Below, one piece after another: positions 35,420 through 42,871 of a stretch of DNA of 64,000 nt. Location of the stretch: the NCBI RefSeq assembly GCF_000023465.1, contig NC_014041.1:1923501-1987500 (forward strand), written 5' to 3'. Both the position numbers and the translations under genes were made by a program. Origin of the DNA: Zunongwangia profunda SM-A87 (GTDB lineage Bacteria; Bacteroidota; Bacteroidia; Flavobacteriales; Flavobacteriaceae). Numbering within the stretch: the stretch's first letter is position 1; each line of letters starts with the position of its first letter. Below the pieces are notes generated by a model. The model did no database searches. It was not told the DNA's origin and saw only the letters and a list, made by a program, of their open reading frames with translations.

Positions 35420-35488
35420 CGGTGACTGTCCGTAATAGTTCATCCTGTCATATTTTTATGGATACAGAGAACCATTACGGAAGCACCG
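35420..35488. repeat. Large imperfect hairpin in the operon
   Basis: CGGTG (35420-35424) and a 12-base arm (35430-35441) pair with a 12-base arm (35469-35480, 11 of 12 matching) and CACCG (35484-35488). It lies between the small exported protein gene and DoxX, within the minus-strand transcript, and could be a processing or attenuation structure. Confidence 0.5.
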
Positions 35489-35516
35489 ACTTTAAATTTT
35501 GAAAATGGGAGTTGGA

Positions 35517-35882
35517 CTAAGCCAAACGAGGTGGTGGTGAATCGTTATCTAAATAGTGATAACTTAGGTTGGAAGGGAAATGCTCGCTGATAGTTGCGAT
35601 GTTTTCTGAAAAACTTGTTTCCCAAGAGAACAGTTCAAATTGAAACTGCGGGTTACAAAGACTGCTAAGAATTAAAACTTGCGAATTGGATACGTCCTTT
35701 TGAGAAATTGAAAAATCCTCTGCATTGTTAATTTTCTTAGGGGAATTTTTCTTTTTGCAAAATGGCTTGACAACTGTCATACCACTATCAAAAATAAAGC
35801 CCATAGCATTTGCATCCACGGCAATAAGTTTAGCCATAAAAATGAATGTAAGTAAAATTGGTATGTAAGTTTTAGCTTTCAC
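35517..35882 (-). CDS. Small exported protein, first gene of the sox-like operon
   Basis: 121 residues from GTG 35882, which gives a clear signal peptide (MKAKTYIPILLTFIFMAKLI, cleavage after ANA near 26). The predicted transcript start is only a few bases upstream, so this start would be nearly leaderless. An ATG at 35837 gives 106 residues and a normal leader. The mature part has KPFCKKKNS and CNPQFQFELF with two cysteines, and no family is recognised. It is the gene nearest operator site 7. Confidence 0.55.
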   Translation of the reverse strand: MKAKTYIPILLTFIFMAKLIAVDANAMGFIFDSGMTVVKPFCKKKNSPKKINNAEDFSISQKDVSNSQVLILSSLCNPQFQFELFSWETSFSENIATISEHFPSNLSYHYLDNDSPPPRLA

Positions 35883-35890
35883 AATTATGA

Positions 35891-35935
35891 CAAAAATAAA
35901 GAAAAGTGTAAAGCCGATATGTAACCTTTGTTACC
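35891..35935 (-). promoter_or_regulatory. Crp/Fnr-type operator and -7 box for the minus-strand operon (site 7)
   Basis: GTAAC-CTTT-GTTAC at 35921-35934. On the minus strand the -7 box TATTTTTG occupies 35898-35891, spacing 29.5 bp. It drives the unit running from 35882 to 28616. Confidence 0.8.
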
Positions 35936-36156
35936 TAAGTAAGAAAAATCTTATGCTTTTATTAAAAAGATTCCACTTCTAATCCTAAAACACCAAAATA
36001 ATTAAAATAGAAAGCCCACACTTATAACGGCCGATGCCTAATGCCCATAAAAAATATTCCTATATACATTAATTATATAAAGTAATATTGAAATTAAGTT
36101 TTTTAGTCGTATTATCTCTATTACTTTATAAGTTAGCTGAAATTAATCATCACTTC

Positions 36157-36201
36157 TGTAACTATTGTTACAGAATCACTTTCGTAAAAATATCATATTT
36201 G
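36157..36201 (+). promoter_or_regulatory. Crp/Fnr-type operator and -7 box before the YeeE/YedE pair (site 8)
   Basis: GTAAC-TATT-GTTAC at 36158-36171 and -7 box CATATTTG at 36194-36201 (first base differs from TAnnTTTG), spacing 29.5 bp. ATG at 36218. Confidence 0.75.
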
Positions 36202-36217
36202 CTTCAAATTAATTAAA

Positions 36218-36775
36218 ATGAATTGGATATATGAGCCTTGGCCGTGGTATGTAGCGGGACCTCTTATTGCTTTTGTGATGTTAGTTTTATTGCTCGTAGG
36301 AAAGCAATTTGGGATGTCATCAAACCTACGCACGGCCTGTGCAGCCCTTGGAGCAGGAAAAGCAGCAGATTTCTTTAAATTCGATTGGAAAGCAGAGCGA
36401 TGGAACCTGATGGTCGTATTGGGTGCAATTATTGGTGGTTTTTTAGCCTCAAACTATATGAGCGACAATACGGTAGAAATCAATCCTGAAATCGCACAGC
36501 AACTCTCAGATGATTATCAAATAAATAGTGCAGGCGAAAGTTATCTGCCGCCAGAAATTTTTGCGACAGATGCATTGAGTGACCCATTTATCATCGTGGT
36601 ATTGTTAATAGGTGGCCTATTGGTTGGTTTTGGGGCAAGATACGCAGGAGGTTGTACATCGGGACACGCAATTTCCGGATTGAGCAATCTGCAATTGCCC
36701 TCACTTATAGCTGTCATAGGTTTCTTCATCGGTGGGTTGGTAATGATACATTTAATTTATCCTTTAATCTTTTAA
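36218..36775 (+). CDS. YeeE/YedE-family thiosulfate transporter, N-terminal half
   Basis: 185 residues with several membrane segments. The signature YAGGCTSGHAISGLS (near 145-160) holds the conserved cysteine that hands thiosulfate through YeeE/TsuA. The full-length bacterial protein is about 350 residues with two such halves; here the halves are separate genes, a common split form. It imports thiosulfate across the inner membrane. The partner gene starts 3 bp later. Confidence 0.85.
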   Translation: MNWIYEPWPWYVAGPLIAFVMLVLLLVGKQFGMSSNLRTACAALGAGKAADFFKFDWKAERWNLMVVLGAIIGGFLASNYMSDNTVEINPEIAQQLSDDYQINSAGESYLPPEIFATDALSDPFIIVVLLIGGLLVGFGARYAGGCTSGHAISGLSNLQLPSLIAVIGFFIGGLVMIHLIYPLIF

Positions 36776-36777
36776 AA

Positions 36778-37191
36778 ATGAGATACATCACATATTTGGC
36801 CATTGGTATTTTCTTTGGAATCATAATGTTCAAATCCGAAGCAGCTTCGTGGTTCCGTATTTATGAAATGTTCCAGTTTGGCAGCTTCCATATGTATGGT
36901 ATAATAGGTTCAGCTTTGGTTATCGGAATTCTTGGCGTTCAAGTCATAAAACGTAAGAATATCAAAACCTTGAATGGTAGCGAAATGAGTCTCAAACCTA
37001 AGAATAAAAGCGTTGCTCGATATTTAATAGGTGGGATTATCTTTGGTCTGGGATGGGCGCTTGCAGGTGCTTGCCCAGGACCTATGTATGTACTGATAGG
37101 TGCAGGATACGTTTCTATTTTGATTGTGATTGTTGGAGCAGTCGTAGGGACTTTTTTATATGGCTTGGTTAAGGATATGTTGCCGCATTAA
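36778..37191 (+). CDS. YeeE/YedE-family thiosulfate transporter, C-terminal half
   Basis: 137 residues from the ATG at 36778. The frame is open upstream to 36652, but that part overlaps the first half-gene. The conserved motif ALAGACPGPMYVLIG carries the second cysteine site. With the preceding gene it would form one thiosulfate channel, supplying the persulfide- and SoxB-like enzymes of the island. Confidence 0.85.
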   Translation: MRYITYLAIGIFFGIIMFKSEAASWFRIYEMFQFGSFHMYGIIGSALVIGILGVQVIKRKNIKTLNGSEMSLKPKNKSVARYLIGGIIFGLGWALAGACPGPMYVLIGAGYVSILIVIVGAVVGTFLYGLVKDMLPH

Positions 37192-37265
37192 ATCGCTTAA
37201 AATTTATTATTTAATCAACAAGAGTTTACCTATGTTCTACTATTCTACGGTTTCCTTCAATTTAA

Positions 37266-38378
37266 TTAATGCCAATGACCACTTGCTGTCAAAAGTCTTT
37301 TTAAATTAATGAGTTGATCTTCATCTTTAAAATATTTATGGCTTAACATTTTTTTGAGTTGACTGATTGCTTCTTTAGAAGTAAACCCTTTTTTTCTGCA
37401 AAGCAAATCGAACTTTTGCATCTGTTCTAATTTGAATTTTGCTTTCGCAACAAATTCTTCTGCATTTTCAGCGTCTTCATAACTTGATTGAATTTTGAAA
37501 TGAGTTTCTATTGTTCCTGGCTTTCCAATTATCAACTTCTCGGCATTACTCTGAACTATTGCATTTGTAGTAAAAACGTAATCCCTATCGTGAACCATTC
37601 TATGAATTCTGGTTTGACCGTCAGCGATATTGTTAGGGAAAATTTCCAAATAATATTGAGTATCTAAAGGCAAAGTTATTACAGAGTCAGGATTGAAAAG
37701 ACCTTCGAATCGAGTTGATTTGATACCGCGGATAGAAACTGGATTATCACAGGTAATCAATGGTGCATTTTTGTCATTGATTCGGTGTACATTTATCGTA
37801 CAATCATATTTGAAGTCCACAAACTCTTTCCATTTTTCTAAATGTTGCACCAAGAATTTAATTCTGTTTCGCTCTTTAAATTCGTGTCTAACTTTATCAA
37901 TATCCTTCATATTGAACTCGTGCCTTTCTTCTTCGAACGTAAATTTCACATCGCCTTTTTCATCGGCGTGTAATGTCATTCTATCTAAAATTTGGTCTGT
38001 AAAGGCATTTTGATGATTAAGAAATCTTGGTGTTCTAAAGTAAAGGGATAGACACACGTATAATACCTGTCTCTTTTGCTCAGGGGTCAATACTTTCACA
38101 TTTTCATCAACGAGCAATTTATATATTTTGGGAAATTCTGAATCTACGTGTTCAGCATAGTGATGTTCTAAATCGTATTTTCTATCTACTTCAGCATTCG
38201 GAATTGTGTAAAGATTTTTTTTGAAGCAAATACTTTTTGTACTGATTTGTTTCAACAGAAATTCATCTTCTAACTTGTAGGCATCAACAAAATAGTTGCC
38301 GTTTTTTCCTTCAACGCCAAAATTTTTCAGGTATGAGCGAGGAATGTAATGCTGTTTTATTGGTTCGTTTTTGGCCAT
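37266..38378 (-). CDS. DUF4238 protein
   Basis: 370 residues. KQHYIPRSYLKNF (9-21) is the DUF4238 opening motif, and a later ITCDNPVSI segment fits the family. Function unknown; members are common near nucleases and mobile elements. It is the last gene of a tight four-gene operon (gaps of 3, 7 and 11 bp) beside the integrase, a typical place for defence genes. Confidence 0.75.
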   Translation of the reverse strand: MAKNEPIKQHYIPRSYLKNFGVEGKNGNYFVDAYKLEDEFLLKQISTKSICFKKNLYTIPNAEVDRKYDLEHHYAEHVDSEFPKIYKLLVDENVKVLTPEQKRQVLYVCLSLYFRTPRFLNHQNAFTDQILDRMTLHADEKGDVKFTFEEERHEFNMKDIDKVRHEFKERNRIKFLVQHLEKWKEFVDFKYDCTINVHRINDKNAPLITCDNPVSIRGIKSTRFEGLFNPDSVITLPLDTQYYLEIFPNNIADGQTRIHRMVHDRDYVFTTNAIVQSNAEKLIIGKPGTIETHFKIQSSYEDAENAEEFVAKAKFKLEQMQKFDLLCRKKGFTSKEAISQLKKMLSHKYFKDEDQLINLKRLLTASGHWH

Positions 38379-38389
38379 ATCTTTAAAAC

Positions 38390-39100
38390 TTAATTGTACA
38401 AGCCAGGAATATAGGTTTTTGGTGTAAGAAACGGTATGCTCAACCTGCCTTGAACAGTTTGGTTGAACTTATAATTTTTGAAATCTGTAATCTCAAAAAA
38501 ATCATCGCGCGTTGGCTCAGAGTCTAAAGAATAGACCAACCCGAAAGGCGGATAGGTTATTTCACCAAGATAATGATACCCTTTGCTGGTTCTTGCCATT
38601 CCCCAACCATTCCTAACTTGTTTTGTGGATGTATGATAAATAAAAACTCTTAGATTTTTAGGAAATGTTTGTGAATCTTTATTCAATAGAAAGCTTGAAA
38701 GCCCTTCTAAATGTAGCAGTTGGTCACTGGTGTCAATTGCCATAAACATAGACAATATTTGCTTCAAGACGTTAAGAGGTTGTATGGCGTATTCAAAAGT
38801 GATGACCCTTGATGCCCAAACTCGATTGGTCAACGCCATCATTCCCTTATAGGCGAATTTCTTGTAGCTGTCCCCATAGTAACTACCTGTAAGGTTGTTG
38901 CAAGATTTGCATAAGTAATAGCCACCTGCACCTTGATTACTTCGAATTTTCTTACCGTATAAATAACTGTTTTTGTCGTGTATATGAACAGATTTTTGAA
39001 ATAATACAGGTTTAGAATTGAAGGCGCTTTGAGGTGGAACGTGCTCAAACGTAAGTTTTCCGTAATTACCGCAAATTCTGCAAATTCCTTCTTTCTTCAA
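38390..39100 (-). CDS. HNH-like zinc-finger nuclease-type protein
   Basis: 236 residues. An N-terminal CRICG (C7, C10) and FEHVPPQ (H20) are followed by YYLCKSCNNLTG (C64, C67, N68-N69), the arrangement of HNH endonucleases with a treble-clef zinc site. The remaining two thirds have no recognised domain. Third gene in the four-gene operon. A DNA- or RNA-cleaving effector is plausible but not shown. Confidence 0.65.
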   Translation of the reverse strand: MKKEGICRICGNYGKLTFEHVPPQSAFNSKPVLFQKSVHIHDKNSYLYGKKIRSNQGAGGYYLCKSCNNLTGSYYGDSYKKFAYKGMMALTNRVWASRVITFEYAIQPLNVLKQILSMFMAIDTSDQLLHLEGLSSFLLNKDSQTFPKNLRVFIYHTSTKQVRNGWGMARTSKGYHYLGEITYPPFGLVYSLDSEPTRDDFFEITDFKNYKFNQTVQGRLSIPFLTPKTYIPGLYN

Positions 39101-39107
39101 CTAATAC

Positions 39108-39884
39108 TTAGTAATTAAGGTTTTTAATTTTTTTAGTTAATCTTTTATCTTGAATTCTTTCTTTAGCTTCTCGTTCAATCCTTATACCCAGACCTTTCGT
39201 CTGATTAATATGGTTTGATGTAAGTTGATTGACATAGGCATAGATTATTCCAACTTCCTTATTCATTTTTGTGTTCCAGTCGAAGTCATAGAGTTCTTTC
39301 AATTTATCAGTCGGTGTTGTTCTGAATACGAAATTTTGGTTTCTATAGTGCCTGCCATCGTCCAGCAATATGACCATTAAAAAGACCTTACTAAAACCTA
39401 TCTTTATGTATCCATCTGCTTGCTTTGTTCCTTTTTTCTGAACGCTTGTAATCTTGTTGATTTTCGGCGATTGATTTTCTAAGGATTCTGATTTTACTAT
39501 TTTACATTCTATCCCAATTGCATTACTTTCATCGCCTGCATTGTAAATAAGAATATCAATATCGCCAGGTTTCTTTTTAGGTTCAGTAATTGGTTCTTTT
39601 ACGCCACAATGATGGATGACAGAGGATGATGAAAATAGCTTTCTGTATAACATTTGTTTAAAATTATCATTGCTCATTAACCAATTAATAACATCGTCTT
39701 CATTTTCAAAGGTTCTGGTCACACTTACATCAGACTCAGTATTATTTACAAAAAATGAAATTTTTGATGAACCGTCTATTTGCCGAATATCTGAAATCAC
39801 GAATTCTGTGACTTCATATTCAGGCTGTGGTTTTTTGCGAAAAAAAGCCTTGATACTATTTCTTATTGATGCGAATAGCTTCAT
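39108..39884 (-). CDS. Putative PD-(D/E)XK nuclease
   Basis: 258 residues. The core has PGDIDILIYN (D108, D110), GIECKIV (E126, K128) and TKQADGYIKIGFSKVFLMVI (Q155), the D-ExK-Q order of restriction-type nucleases. The N-terminal 90 residues are not recognised. Second gene of the four-gene operon, between the winged-helix-like protein and the HNH-like protein. Confidence 0.65.
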   Translation of the reverse strand: MKLFASIRNSIKAFFRKKPQPEYEVTEFVISDIRQIDGSSKISFFVNNTESDVSVTRTFENEDDVINWLMSNDNFKQMLYRKLFSSSSVIHHCGVKEPITEPKKKPGDIDILIYNAGDESNAIGIECKIVKSESLENQSPKINKITSVQKKGTKQADGYIKIGFSKVFLMVILLDDGRHYRNQNFVFRTTPTDKLKELYDFDWNTKMNKEVGIIYAYVNQLTSNHINQTKGLGIRIEREAKERIQDKRLTKKIKNLNY

Positions 39885-39887
39885 TTG

Positions 39888-40799
39888 CTAAAATGGCAAT
39901 ATTTGGTCAGTAAATTGCTTGAATATTTCGCTGGCAATAGCTTTATCAAAAGCTTCTTGAGTTACCAAATCATATAATTTAGCTTTGAGAAGTTGACCAA
40001 ATGATTTTTTGTCAAGGTTCGGAATATCTTCACGTAGCTCATCAAATTCATCGAAAATAATCTGTTGACCATAACCTAATTTTTCAATTTCTGAGAGTAC
40101 TTGTTTTATCAGTTCCTTTAGTTCTTCATCAGAACTGCTAATTTTTGAGTAGTCTGTAACTTGCCTTTTTCTCGCCTGTTCTATGGCATATTTACCTTCT
40201 AATTTTAGTTTGGCATTTACGTTTCTGCCGTTCATACATTCAATGAATCCCCGATTTTCGAGCATCCTTCCATAATCCCAATCTTCGCTACGACCATTTA
40301 GTTTTACACCGTTACCTTCAAGAATCAAATTTAAAGAATGGTATTTTCCATCTTTGTAAAGGTCGTATAGTTTTGAAAGAATAAGGTCGAGTATGCCGTC
40401 GGTGTCCAGATTTTGACGTTCGTTCAAATCAATTTCATCAGGTCGCACAATGGCATCTGAAATAAAAAGAATTTTCAGGTAGTAGTTAAGCCCGTTTATT
40501 TCATCCTTTAGGGCCTGAATAGTGTTTTTTATCTTTTGGTCAACCCCTAATTTCATTCCCAGATTATAGCCTTTCTGAGCTCTGAACTCATAAGCGAAAT
40601 TAATATGTTCCGGCTCAAAAGATTTTTTAACGAAGCTTATCACAGTATTTTCCCAAGACTGCTTTGCATCTTTTAATTCGGTAAATTCTTCTTCGCTTCT
40701 TGAAGACTTATATTTTTCAAGAAGGACTTCGCCCTCAATTATGTATTTATCGATTTGACTTTTGAAATCTATCCATTTGACCTTTAAAACCATATGCAA
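39888..40799 (-). CDS. Hypothetical protein with a winged-helix-like middle, first gene of the operon
   Basis: 303 residues, acidic and mostly helical. The segment from about 145 to 210 (LSKLYDLYKDGKYHSLNLIL, then MLENRGFIECMNG and LKLEGKYAIEQ) resembles a small winged-helix domain often found in defence proteins. The N-terminal third looks coiled-coil. No catalytic motif is visible. It heads the four-gene operon and might be its sensor or regulator. Confidence 0.55.
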   Translation of the reverse strand: MHMVLKVKWIDFKSQIDKYIIEGEVLLEKYKSSRSEEEFTELKDAKQSWENTVISFVKKSFEPEHINFAYEFRAQKGYNLGMKLGVDQKIKNTIQALKDEINGLNYYLKILFISDAIVRPDEIDLNERQNLDTDGILDLILSKLYDLYKDGKYHSLNLILEGNGVKLNGRSEDWDYGRMLENRGFIECMNGRNVNAKLKLEGKYAIEQARKRQVTDYSKISSSDEELKELIKQVLSEIEKLGYGQQIIFDEFDELREDIPNLDKKSFGQLLKAKLYDLVTQEAFDKAIASEIFKQFTDQILPF

Positions 40800-40923
40800 A
40801 TTATATGGTGGTAAAGGTAGCGGAATGAAAATCAGAAATGTTAAAATTTCAGTCGAAGATGTTCACAGTTGGTAAACAATTACATACAAAAGAATATAGA
40901 AGCTACAGATGGGATTATTGATT

Positions 40924-41205
40924 TTATCTTTTTTTCAAGATGTAACTTAACGCTTCATTTTGAATCTCAGACTTAGATTTTCGATTGTTCTGAAGCAACC
41001 ATTCATTGAGGCGATTGATATCAAAAAAAATGAGTTTGCCATTTGGCTTGCTGTGGGGAACAATTCCGGCAGAAGTTAATTTGTATAGATAGCTGCGTGA
41101 AATTCCGGTGTACTCGCAAGCCTCGTCCAGAGTAAGCACCTGTTTAGAGCCTAACAACAAACGCTCAATTCTATCGAGTTTTTCTTGAATTTCAATAATA
41201 TCCAT
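40924..41205 (-). CDS. Excisionase-like HTH_17 protein
   Basis: 93 residues. TLDEACEYTGISRSYLYKLTS with the wing GIVPHSKPNGKLIFFD is the HTH_17 excisionase pattern, preceded by a short coiled-coil start (MDIIEIQEKLDRIERLL). It lies 327 bp downstream of the integrase gene on the same strand, the usual place for a directionality factor. Two inverted repeats stand just upstream of its start. Confidence 0.8.
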   Translation of the reverse strand: MDIIEIQEKLDRIERLLLGSKQVLTLDEACEYTGISRSYLYKLTSAGIVPHSKPNGKLIFFDINRLNEWLLQNNRKSKSEIQNEALSYILKKR

Positions 41206-41532
41206 AACAATTAGTTCAATATGTTGAACTCTATAAAGCGCGTAGTTTCTTATAGTAGAATTCAGAAACTAAAGGTATAAATATGCTAAATAGAAAGTGC
41301 TGGACAACTACATTACTTATTCACAAATATCATTGAATAAGACGATTAGACTTGTTTGACTATAAATGAGTTCAAATTTAATTAGCCTCATTTAATTGAT
41401 AATCTAATGATGGATTTTACCGTCCCAAATCATTGGGGAAAACACCTATGACTGACAGTTATTAACAATTAGACCACCGAAACAGTACTAAAGCGCCCTT
41501 ATCTCAAAGTAAAGGAGGTTTTGGCTTTAAAT
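41206..41532. other. Non-coding region between integrase and excisionase genes
   Basis: 327 bases, A+T-rich, holding the control region of the excisionase-like gene with the inverted repeats at 41213-41271. Nothing else is recognised. Confidence 0.5.
41213..41271. promoter_or_regulatory. Two inverted repeats upstream of the excisionase gene
   Basis: AGTTCAA-TATG-TTGAACT at 41213-41230 is a perfect 7 bp palindrome 8 bases before the start codon. TAGTTTCT (41243-41250) and AGAAACTA (41264-41271) form a second one. They are candidate operators or directionality-factor sites. Confidence 0.5.
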
Positions 41533-42699
41533 TTAAACAGCAGTTTCTAAAATATCCAGGTCCAGTTTGGGGACTAAGTTTGCTGCCTCTTTCATTTTCT
41601 TGTCAATAATCTTGGCATAAATTTCAGTAGTTCTTATTTCCTTATGCCCCAAACGTTTTGAAACCGTATAGATGTCTGCCCCATTTTCGAGTAGTAAGAC
41701 TGCATTGGTGTGGCGTGCAGAGTGAAACGTGATATGTTTCGAAATACCGGCAGCCATACACCAACGAAGCAATTGAAGATTCATATAGGCACTATAACGC
41801 AAGTTGGTAAAAACCCTATCTTTTGGTTCGGAACGTTTCCCCAATAATCTTCTCGCTTGTTTTGATATGTATAGATATTCCATTCCTTCAGTTTTCTTTT
41901 GCTTAAAAACTATTCGGAAAATTTCGTTATCTGACTTATCAATTCCCTCGTCCCGTACTTCGGACCAGGTTAGTTTGTGAATATCCGACCATCTTATCCC
42001 TGTCAAGGCAGAAAATAGGAAAGCATCTTTGAAAACCTGAATGTTGCAAGGGGTTTTTGCAAGCCTTTTTAATTCATCAGAGGTCAAATATTCTCTTTTG
42101 GATTCACCCATCGCAAACCCCTTCACTTTTGCGATTAAGTTTTCTTTCAAATACCCTTCTTCAAACGCAGCTCGCATAGCCGCTTTGAACTTATTGAAAT
42201 AGGTATGCTTCGTGTTCTGGGATAAGTTCTTATTACTTTTTGTAACAGCAACGGTATCAAGATACTTTTTGAACCCTTTGATAAAGTCAATATCAACTTC
42301 GTTGAATGAAATATGGTTTGGGCAGTAGTTTTCTAAATGTTTTTGAGCAGCATCCCAGTTGTCATAATTGCCCTTTGTCTGATAGCGTTCCTCTTTCTTT
42401 TCCTCATAAAAATCGAGAAAACTTGTCCTTCCTTTGGAATTATTTTGGATTTTATATTTCCCTTGATAGATTGAAGCCTTCCTTATGGCCAAGATTTGTT
42501 CGGCCAGTTCAAGCTGTTCTTTGTTTTTCTTCTTTTCAGAAACCTTTGTCGGATTAGTAGTTAGATAAAGCTCTAAGTACTCAAATTCTCGAAGATGCTT
42601 AATCTTACCTTCAGCGGTGGTCTTATGACCTTTGTAGTATTCAATATAAAGACTTGTTTTTCCACTTTTCAATTTCTTCTTTCTTAGATGGACTTTCAT
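41533..42699 (-). CDS. int: Tyrosine recombinase (integrase) of the element
   Basis: 388 residues in the order of Bacteroidota integrases: an arm-binding N-terminal domain (1 to about 95), a SAM-like core-binding domain (95-200) and the catalytic domain. The catalytic residues are visible: R236 in ALTGIRWSDI, H326-SA-R329 in HSARH, H352 in LGHKE and Y361 in TEIYAKI. It catalyses integration and excision. The gene starts 172 bp from the mnmE stop codon, with a cluster of AGGTGTAA repeats in between. Confidence 0.9.
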   Translation of the reverse strand: MKVHLRKKKLKSGKTSLYIEYYKGHKTTAEGKIKHLREFEYLELYLTTNPTKVSEKKKNKEQLELAEQILAIRKASIYQGKYKIQNNSKGRTSFLDFYEEKKEERYQTKGNYDNWDAAQKHLENYCPNHISFNEVDIDFIKGFKKYLDTVAVTKSNKNLSQNTKHTYFNKFKAAMRAAFEEGYLKENLIAKVKGFAMGESKREYLTSDELKRLAKTPCNIQVFKDAFLFSALTGIRWSDIHKLTWSEVRDEGIDKSDNEIFRIVFKQKKTEGMEYLYISKQARRLLGKRSEPKDRVFTNLRYSAYMNLQLLRWCMAAGISKHITFHSARHTNAVLLLENGADIYTVSKRLGHKEIRTTEIYAKIIDKKMKEAANLVPKLDLDILETAV

Positions 42700-42702
42700 A
42701 AC

Positions 42703-42762
42703 AGGTGTAAATTTTTACACCTCGGGTGTAAAAAATAATTTTGAGGTGTAAATTAGGTGTAA
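42703..42762. repeat. Cluster of five AGGTGTAA repeats between int and mnmE
   Basis: AGGTGTAA at 42703-42710, 42744-42751 and 42755-42762; GGGTGTAA at 42724-42731; inverted copy TTACACCT at 42715-42722. The first pair forms a palindrome. Such clusters are typical arm-type sites for tyrosine recombinases and also lie in the integrase promoter. Confidence 0.65.
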
Positions 42763-42871
42763 TAAAAGTATGAAAATCGGATAACCAAGAGAAAGTAAAA
42801 ACTCAAGAGTTATTAACAGTAATTTGATTTACAGTCAATTACAGGCAAATAAAATCAAATAAAATGTCTAA

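Larger units (their letters stand above)
35883..36217. other. Divergent control region of the sox-like operon and yeeE pair
   Basis: 335 bases between two oppositely directed units, holding operator sites 7 and 8 with their -7 boxes, 237 bp apart centre to centre. The A+T-rich middle has no other recognised feature. Confidence 0.7.

Noticed and set aside
36652..36777. Longer start for the second YeeE half
   Set aside because: The extension lies inside the first half-gene in another frame and encodes no family sequence; ATG 36778 fits.
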